This document shows, one piece after another, positions 26,863 through 32,038 of a DNA stretch of 32,038 bases (the first letter of the stretch is position 1; each line of letters starts with the position of its first letter). A model generated the notes under the pieces. It did not search any database, was not told the DNA's origin, and worked only from the letters and a program-made list of their open reading frames with translations. The stretch spans positions 1-32,038 of the forward strand of contig JAAZNF010000044.1 of NCBI GenBank assembly GCA_012798435.1, in the 5' to 3' direction. Both the position numbers and the translations under genes were made by a program. This DNA is from Myxococcales bacterium. Lineage in GTDB: Bacteria > Myxococcota > B64-G9.

Positions 26863-27611
26863 CCGTTGCCTCCCGCCGGATCCTGGGCCGGCGCGCCGGG
26901 CTCTCCCGGACGTAACACCAGGCCCGAAACCAGCCCGACCAAAAGGTACAAGAGCGCCAGACCCAGCAGGTACTCGGGAAAACGTCGCAGGATGCCGCAG
27001 GCATACGCGCCCAGGATGTTCAAGGCCTGGAACCAGTTGAACCAGCGCTGCTTGCGCGGCACGAGCTTCGGGATGGGCAACCGCGACACCATGCCCAGGC
27101 CCAGCAGCGTAAGCAACGCCGGGAGCCAGGGCAGGAACGCCGCGGGCAAACCGTATCGGATGCACAACAGGATCCCGCTGCTGACCAGCGCGCCACACAG
27201 GGTGGTGGGGACGCCCGAGAACCAGCGGGACGGCACCCCGCTCGCCGTCAGGTTGAAGCGCACCAGTCGCAACGCGGTGAACAACGCGTACAGGACGCAA
27301 CCTGCCGCCGCGCTCACGAAGGCGCCCCCGTGCTCGGGAAGGCCCATGGCCCGCAGGTACTGGAACAGAAGCACCGCTGGCGCCAACCCGAAGGCGGTGA
27401 AGTCCGAGAACGAATCGAACTCGGCGCCGAAACGCGAGGTGCCCTTCACCAGTCGGGCCAGCGTGCCGTCCAGCTTGTCGAGGAGCACCGCCCACAGGAT
27501 CATCCAGGCGGCCCACTCGAGGTGCGAGAGCACCGAGGCCAGCACCGAGGCCAGCCCCAGGCCGAGGCTCAAGCCGGTGGCGAGGTTGGGCAGAAGAAAA
27601 CGCCAGTTCAT
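26859..27611 (-). CDS. pssA: CDP-alcohol phosphatidyltransferase (phosphatidylserine synthase-like)
   Basis: A 250-residue membrane enzyme. The CDP-alcohol phosphotransferase signature D-x2-D-G-x2-A-R-x8-G-x3-D-x3-D is complete in DKLDGTLAR followed by GAEFDSFSD, with about eight hydrophobic helices around it. The fit to bacterial phosphatidylserine synthase is best (NLATGLSLGLGL start, FSDFTAFGLAPAVLL, CVLYALFTALRLVRFN), so it likely transfers phosphatidyl from CDP-diacylglycerol to serine for PE synthesis; another alcohol cannot be ruled out. The ATG at 27611 overlaps the TGA of the hydrolase gene. Confidence 0.88.
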   Translation of the reverse strand: MNWRFLLPNLATGLSLGLGLASVLASVLSHLEWAAWMILWAVLLDKLDGTLARLVKGTSRFGAEFDSFSDFTAFGLAPAVLLFQYLRAMGLPEHGGAFVSAAAGCVLYALFTALRLVRFNLTASGVPSRWFSGVPTTLCGALVSSGILLCIRYGLPAAFLPWLPALLTLLGLGMVSRLPIPKLVPRKQRWFNWFQALNILGAYACGILRRFPEYLLGLALLYLLVGLVSGLVLRPGEPGAPAQDPAGGNG

Positions 27612-28450
27612 TTCTGTGCCACGCGCTCCCGCAGCCAGGCGATGAGATCGTCCACCACCCGCTGGCGCTCCACCTCGTTGTAGATCTCGTGGAACAGGCC
27701 GTCGTAGACCCGCAGCGTCTTGTCGGCGCCGCCACAACGCTCGAAAAAGGCGCGCGTCTCGGAAAGGTCCGACAGGCGATCGTCGCCGGCGGCCTGGATC
27801 AGCAGGGGCAGGGACAGGCGGCCGGCGTCGGCCAGGGTCTGCTTCTGGGCGGCGACGGTCTCGGTGAACCAGCGGGCGGAGCACACCCGGCTCACCAGCG
27901 GATCCGCCGCGTAGCGCTCCACCACCTCCCGATCGTGGCTGAGCCAGGCCGGGTCCAGGCCGGTGGACATGCTGAGGGTGGGGAGCCATCGCGAGACGAA
28001 GTTGCCCACGGCGCGCTTGACCGCCGGGACCTTCATGGCCAGCCCCAGGAACGGCGAGCTCAGGACCAGCGCCGCCAGGCCCTCGCCCTCCGACTCCGCC
28101 AGGCGGGCGGCGATCAGCCCACCCAGGCTGTGCCCGAGCAGCACCGGGCGCGCAAAGCCCAGGCCACGGCACTGGTCCAGGAAGGAACGGGTATCGTTGA
28201 GATACTCCTCGAAGCTGTCGATGTGCGCCCGCCGGCCGCCGCTCTGGCCGTGGCCGCGGTAGTCGAAGGCCGCCACGGAGAAACCCGCCTCGTTCAGGCG
28301 GCGCGCCAACTCCAGGTACCGTCCCGAGTGCTCGGCGAATCCGTGGACGATGGCCACCAGGCCCCGCGGCGAGGCCGTGTCGATGCGGCGGAAGAACAGG
28401 CGCACGCCGTCGCGGGCGTCGAAGAAAGATTCGGTCTTGGGTTCGGGCAC
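27608..28450 (-). CDS. Alpha/beta hydrolase, monoacylglycerol lipase-like
   Basis: A 280-residue serine hydrolase. The oxyanion-hole strand IVHGFAEHSGRY (34-45), the YRGHGQSGG loop and nucleophile elbow GHSLGG with Ser108 match the monoacylglycerol lipase/lysophospholipase family. The probable acid is Asp224 (AAGDDRLSD) and the His is His254 (GLFHEIYNE). It should cleave an ester of a monoacylglycerol or lysolipid; coupling to the phosphatidyltransferase by an ATGA overlap fits lipid metabolism. The GTG start at 28450 is chosen over an upstream ATG (28507) because GGAGGAG lies four bases before it and the upstream ATG falls in the -35. Confidence 0.9.
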   Translation of the reverse strand: MPEPKTESFFDARDGVRLFFRRIDTASPRGLVAIVHGFAEHSGRYLELARRLNEAGFSVAAFDYRGHGQSGGRRAHIDSFEEYLNDTRSFLDQCRGLGFARPVLLGHSLGGLIAARLAESEGEGLAALVLSSPFLGLAMKVPAVKRAVGNFVSRWLPTLSMSTGLDPAWLSHDREVVERYAADPLVSRVCSARWFTETVAAQKQTLADAGRLSLPLLIQAAGDDRLSDLSETRAFFERCGGADKTLRVYDGLFHEIYNEVERQRVVDDLIAWLRERVAQK

Positions 28451-28478
28451 GAGGCTCCTCCGGTCAGGGTCCGGGCGG

Positions 28479-28507
28479 ATTGAAGCACCTTTGCCGGACC
28501 GCGTCAA
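28479..28507 (-). promoter_or_regulatory. Promoter of the hydrolase-pssA pair
   Basis: On the minus strand TTGACG (28502-28507), 17 bases, TTCAAT (28479-28484), start near 28472. It lies in the 69-base gap after the kinase gene. Confidence 0.55.
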
Positions 28508-28519
28508 CGCAACCCGGCC

Positions 28520-29986
28520 TCAGCGATGTTTCTTGTGCGGGCGAGGCGGCCTGCGCGGGGGCTTGCGGAAGCGGGCCGCCAGGGTGGACTCCCGCTCCTC
28601 CTCGATCACCATCTTCCGTCGCAGCACGCCGCCGCTCGCGCGCCGCACCTCGACCTCGTGGCTCCCCACCGGCAGGGCGATGCGGCTCAGCGGAACCGCT
28701 CCCAGGTCCTCGCCGTTGACCCACACGTGCGCCGGTTCGTCGGAGGTCACCGAGAGAAACCCCACCGGGTCCGGCCGCAGCCACAGCCGCCAGGCCCCCC
28801 AACCGGCGAAGGCCACCACCGCCGACGCCAGCAGCGCCAGCAACACCAGGACGGGCCGTCCCGGCCGCCGGGTTGAACCCCTCTCGTCCAGTGTGGGACG
28901 CGGCTTCACTTGGGCATCCGGCAAGGAGGTCTCGCCGGTTCCGGGAGCCACCAGGTCCAGCACCTCGTCGACGTGGATCTCCTGGGTGCGGTCGCCTCCG
29001 CCCTCGCCCGGCGGCAGGAAGGCCGCCAGGTTGGCCTCGGTGGCCGGGGCGGAGCGCGCCTCCCGGATCTGCCGGGCGCGCTCACCCAGCCGGCGTTTGA
29101 GTTCGTTGGCCGAGAAGCGCCGCCAGAAGGGTTGCAGGGCGCGCGCCAGGGCCTCGCCATCCTGGAACCTCTGGGCCGGCTCCTTGGCCAGGGCCTGCGC
29201 CGCCACGCCGTCGAGCGCGCGGGGCAGTCCTTTCACCTTCCGGCTGGGAGGCTCGGGCTCCTCGTATAGCAGGCGGTCCCACACGTCCTGCGCCAAAACC
29301 GCCGCGAACGGGCTGACGGTCGTCAGCATCTCGTACAGCACCACCCCCAACGAGAACAGGTCGGCGCGACCATCGATCTCCTTGCCCTGCACGTACTCCG
29401 GCGCCATGTACTCGTACTTGCCCTTGAGGATCCCCGGCTGGGTGTGGCTCACCGCCTCCAGGGCCCGAGCGATGCCGAAGTCGGTGATCTTCACCTCGCC
29501 TTGCACCCCGATCAGGATGTTGCCGGGCGAGATGTCGCGGTGGACCACCGTCCCGCCGCCGTGGCCCCCGCGGTGGGCGCAGTCCAGGCCCCGCGCCACC
29601 TCCGACACCACGAAGGCGGTCTCCTCCAGGCTGAGCACCGGCGTCCCCGGCGCCCCCTGGTGCAGGATGTCCTCTAGGTCGGCGCCCTCCAGAAATTCCA
29701 TCACGATGTAATAGTAGGAACCTGTGTTGATCAGATCGAAGGTGCGGACGATGTTGGGGTGCTGCATGCGCGCCGCCAGGCGGGCCTCGTTGACGAACAT
29801 GCGCACGAACTCGCGGTCCGCCGACAGGCGCGGGAACAACCGTTTGATGGCGACGGGACGCACCCGGCCGTCGGGCAGCGCCTCCTCGGCGCGGAAGATC
29901 TCGGCCATGCCGCCCTTACCGATCGCCTCCACCAGGGTGAAGGGCCCGATGCGTTGCAGCGCTGGCCGTTCCTTGCTCGAAGACAT
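28520..29986 (-). CDS. Ser/Thr protein kinase with a periplasmic PEGA domain
   Basis: A 488-residue receptor-type kinase. The kinase domain (about 14-290) is complete: glycine loop GKGGMAEIF (23-31), Lys48, Glu67, HRD at 149-151 within [11 protein letters not shown] at 169-171 and [11 protein letters not shown] disordered stretch leads to one membrane helix (about 379-403). The outside part (about 408-470) is a PEGA domain ([42 protein letters not shown]), a beta fold often found on envelope proteins. A very basic tail follows. The ATG at 29986 has GAGG close upstream. The gene is 52 bases after the CgeB-like gene and probably cotranscribed with it. It contrasts with the kinase-like protein at 10155-13190, which lacks the HRD Asp. 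Confidence 0.93.
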   Translation of the reverse strand: MSSSKERPALQRIGPFTLVEAIGKGGMAEIFRAEEALPDGRVRPVAIKRLFPRLSADREFVRMFVNEARLAARMQHPNIVRTFDLINTGSYYYIVMEFLEGADLEDILHQGAPGTPVLSLEETAFVVSEVARGLDCAHRGGHGGGTVVHRDISPGNILIGVQGEVKITDFGIARALEAVSHTQPGILKGKYEYMAPEYVQGKEIDGRADLFSLGVVLYEMLTTVSPFAAVLAQDVWDRLLYEEPEPPSRKVKGLPRALDGVAAQALAKEPAQRFQDGEALARALQPFWRRFSANELKRRLGERARQIREARSAPATEANLAAFLPPGEGGGDRTQEIHVDEVLDLVAPGTGETSLPDAQVKPRPTLDERGSTRRPGRPVLVLLALLASAVVAFAGWGAWRLWLRPDPVGFLSVTSDEPAHVWVNGEDLGAVPLSRIALPVGSHEVEVRRASGGVLRRKMVIEEERESTLAARFRKPPRRPPRPHKKHR

Positions 29987-30038
29987 GACCTCGGATTCAT
30001 CCCCGGAAGCAGCGCCCCGAGCGACCACCAGCCGGCCT

Positions 30039-31856
30039 TCACACGTCCACGCTGATGACGGGTCGGTCCAAAAGTTTCTTCCAGCTTCGGCCCGGTGGGG
30101 CGGCGACGTAGGAGAAGTGATCCAGCGACAAGAACTCGCCGGGCGAGCCGGTCAGCTCCTCGGCGCGCAGCAGGTCTTTCAGCCGGCCGGACTGAAGCGA
30201 GTCGACCCGCAGCATCGCGCTGGCGGCGGGCAGGCGCTCCACCCTGCGGAACTCGTGACCCGCCTGGCGCAGCTCGATCCGTCCCTCGGCCGTGGCCTGG
30301 AAATGGCTGGCCTTCCCCAGCGCCGGCTCCTTGGCGAACCGCGCCGCCAGCGAGTAGTCGAGCAGGTAGCTGGGCCCGTAGTAGTGGCCCGGCCGGAGGC
30401 TGGTCACCAGGTCCACCCCGCTCTCGCGGATCACGGGCAAGAGCTGCTCCGCCTCCACCTCGGAGGGCAAGCCCAGTACCAAAATCTCGGGGAAACGGAG
30501 GCGCAGCACCTCCAGGTCGGCCGCGTTCACCGGCGGCTCGCCGAGGATCCAGATGGCCTCCGGGAGCCGCAACTGCCGGTCCAGGGTGCTGCCGAACCAC
30601 TTGAGGTCGCGGCGCTCGCGGATGGGTACCAGGCAGCCCAGGCCCTGGATGCCGGTTTCCGGGGTGGGCAGGTTGAGGGTCGAGCAGATGGTCGCCAACC
30701 GATCGGCGCAGGTGTTCGACTGTAGCACGGCGCGAAGGCCCAGCAGGGATTGACGCGCCCAGGCCTCGTCGTCCTCGGTGAGACGGGCCAGGTGCTCGTG
30801 AGTGTCCTGCGCACTGCGCGCCAGGCACACCGCGTCCTTGCCCAACACCCGCTCGATCCCCAGCGCAGCCGAACTCACCACCGGCGCGCCGCAAGCGAGC
30901 GCCTCCATCACCCGGCGCGAGAACATGGTGGGCGAATCGACGACCGAGTTGGCGTTCAGCACCACCCGGTAGCGCCGGTAGGCCTGGATCGTCTCGGCGT
31001 ACGACAGTCGGCCGCGGACACAGGACTGGTATCGGCGCGGAAAGCGGTAACGCAGCGCGCGCAGCCCGCGTTCGCCGTGGTGCGGGTCGAAGATGTCGAG
31101 CCCGAACGGAATCGCCGGGGCGAGCAGGCTCTCCAGCTGGGCTCGCCGCCAGGGACGGTCGGCCCAGTAGCTCCCGGCGAAGCACACCCGGTTCTCGCGG
31201 GGCGCCTCCACCACCGGGTGGTGCAACCTCGGCTGAGCGGCGAAGGGAAGCACGTGCACGTTCTCGTGCCGCAGCCTCCGGTGATACTCGGGGATGCTGT
31301 TGGCGTCGGTGGTGAAGACGTGGTCGAACAGCTGAGCCACCGGCAGGAACCGCCGCAGGTGCAGCGGGTCGTCTTTGTTCCAGAACAGCGTGGGGATGCC
31401 GCGGCGCCGGCAGAAGCGTAGCAGCTCTTCCAGGCGGCCGTCGAGCAGGCGCGTCAGCGGATCGTCTACCAGACCCCGCCAGCGGCCCCCGTTGCCACGC
31501 CAGGTGGACTCCACCAGCAAGAAGTGCGGGTCCGTGCGGGACAGCACCTCGCGGTAGTCGTCGGGCCCGAAGCCGATGAGCTCGCACTCCAAGGCGAAGG
31601 TGGCCTGGGAGAACTCGTCCAGGATGCCCGCCACCCGCAGCGTGCCTTCCTCACCGGAGGAGCCCAGGCAGCGATCCGGCAGCGGCGCGGTGTGCAGCAC
31701 CTCGCGCACCCGGCGCAGGATCTGGGCCGGCCCCGCCAGCATCTTCTCCAACCGGATCTCGAGATCCTCGCGGGCCTGCCGCGCGCTGAACAGCAGCTTC
31801 TCCAGCACTCCCTGCCCCTCGTCTTCCAGCGCTCGGTTGTGGCGTGTCTGGGACAT
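30039..31856 (-). CDS. CgeB-like glycosyltransferase with degenerate GT-A tail
   Basis: A 605-residue protein. A coiled N-terminus (1-60) leads to a CgeB-type GT-B fold. The N-half (about 65-230) has LLVESTWRGNGGRW and GIPTLFWNKDDPLHLRRF. The donor-side half (about 250-400) has ENRVCFAGSYWADRPWRRAQ, VVLNANSVVDSPTMFSRRVM and EALACGAPVVSS, matching family GT1-like CgeB domains. The C-terminal part (about 440-600) resembles a GT2-type domain. The place usually occupied by a DDDDYYGPNYL-like metal site reads LRPGHYYGPSYLLDYSLA (around residue 491), so its acidic residues are gone. Function: probable sugar transfer to a surface polysaccharide or protein; substrate unknown. The ATG at 31856 has GGGGAG upstream; an in-frame extension to 31988 crosses the promoter. 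Confidence 0.85.
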   Translation of the reverse strand: MSQTRHNRALEDEGQGVLEKLLFSARQAREDLEIRLEKMLAGPAQILRRVREVLHTAPLPDRCLGSSGEEGTLRVAGILDEFSQATFALECELIGFGPDDYREVLSRTDPHFLLVESTWRGNGGRWRGLVDDPLTRLLDGRLEELLRFCRRRGIPTLFWNKDDPLHLRRFLPVAQLFDHVFTTDANSIPEYHRRLRHENVHVLPFAAQPRLHHPVVEAPRENRVCFAGSYWADRPWRRAQLESLLAPAIPFGLDIFDPHHGERGLRALRYRFPRRYQSCVRGRLSYAETIQAYRRYRVVLNANSVVDSPTMFSRRVMEALACGAPVVSSAALGIERVLGKDAVCLARSAQDTHEHLARLTEDDEAWARQSLLGLRAVLQSNTCADRLATICSTLNLPTPETGIQGLGCLVPIRERRDLKWFGSTLDRQLRLPEAIWILGEPPVNAADLEVLRLRFPEILVLGLPSEVEAEQLLPVIRESGVDLVTSLRPGHYYGPSYLLDYSLAARFAKEPALGKASHFQATAEGRIELRQAGHEFRRVERLPAASAMLRVDSLQSGRLKDLLRAEELTGSPGEFLSLDHFSYVAAPPGRSWKKLLDRPVISVDV

Positions 31857-31876
31857 CCGGACCGCTCCCCGCGGAT

Positions 31877-31906
31877 TCCATACCACCCCCGGCGCGCGGG
31901 CGTCAA
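31877..31906 (-). promoter_or_regulatory. Promoter of the CgeB-like gene
   Basis: On the minus strand TTGACG (31901-31906), an 18-base spacer and TATGGA (31877-31882), start near 31870 and a very short leader with the GGGGAG ribosome site. Confidence 0.45.
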
Positions 31907-31921
31907 CGGAATAATCGGCCC

Positions 31922-32038
31922 TCAGGATAAAAGGACGCGGGCGACCTGCACGACCCAGGCCGTGGCAACGGCCAGCACGCGCAGCCATCCCCCTCCCCGC
32001 GCCAGCGTCCCGCGTTGCCCCCAGGCGGCGACCAACGC
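31922..32038 (-). CDS. 3' end of an unidentified gene, cut by the window edge
   Basis: The last 38 codons of a minus-strand frame that enters from the right edge and stops at TGA (31922-31924), 65 bases before the CgeB-like start. The translation ends RGGGWLRVLAVATAWVVQVA-RVLLS, an amphipathic or hydrophobic helix like the C-terminus of some polysaccharide-related transferases. Same direction and short gap suggest membership in the same surface-glycan cluster. Too short to identify. Confidence 0.5.
   Translation of the reverse strand, partial: ALVAAWGQRGTLARGGGWLRVLAVATAWVVQVARVLLS

Noticed and set aside
26747-27004. N-terminal extension of the first bactofilin
   Set aside because: It is Cys/Trp-rich and unlike bactofilins, it overlaps the phosphatidyltransferase gene, and the ATG at 26746 has AAGGAGG.

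Overview
The window is strongly GC-biased with tight, often overlapping genes. It looks like a chromosomal segment of a Myxococcota-type (former Deltaproteobacteria) bacterium. That placement is inferred from the mix of Ser/Thr kinases with an HRDISPGN loop and a PEGA tail, three tandem bactofilins, an adjacent WYL regulator pair, a Cys-repeat lipoprotein, and remnants of Cys-rich/beta-helix and GGG-repeat surface proteins. I see no tRNA, rRNA, CRISPR array, integrase or transposase.

Layout. (1) 295-4410 (+): a 61-cysteine lipoprotein translationally coupled to a TonB-dependent receptor, bracketed by two GC-rich hairpins. (2) 4617-10038 (+): RNA/translation block rbfA-nrnA (fused in one reading frame), truB, rpsO, pnp, dut; rbfA-nrnA appears leaderless. 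(3) 10155-13190 (+): a 1011-residue zinc ribbon, kinase-like, transmembrane, TolA-like helix, FGE-domain protein in which both enzyme-like domains lack key catalytic residues. It faces a convergent, palindrome-rich 387-base gap. (4) 13578-15061: a response-regulator diguanylate cyclase (-) divergent from a small protein resembling a free-standing Clp N-domain (+). (5) 15069-17429 (-): GT39-type membrane glycosyltransferase with a beta-rich tail. (6) 17430-18615: gene-poor stretch holding two decayed surface-protein genes on the minus strand. (7) 18616-19125 (+): small candidate lipoprotein. (8) 19272-24628 (-): acyl-CoA dehydrogenase, preceded by an overlapping four-gene set (lipoprotein, repeat protein, two WYL regulators). 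(9) 24905-26746 (-): three bactofilins and pyrE. (10) 26859-32038 (-): CDP-alcohol phosphatidyltransferase, alpha/beta hydrolase, PEGA Ser/Thr kinase, CgeB-like glycosyltransferase and the tail of one more gene cut by the window edge.

Many genes are preceded by a near-perfect TTGACA/TTGACG element 17-18 bases from a weaker -10. This allowed start sites to be refined: for the Clp-N-like gene an upstream TTG is the -35 itself, and two genes begin 6-7 bases after their -10, as leaderless mRNAs would. The best candidates for something undescribed are the double 'dead-enzyme' envelope-spanning protein at 10155-13190, the RbfA-NrnA fusion, the Cys-repeat lipoprotein/TonB receptor pair and the lipoprotein/repeat-protein/WYL/WYL set. 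Functions are read from motifs by eye; no database search was possible.
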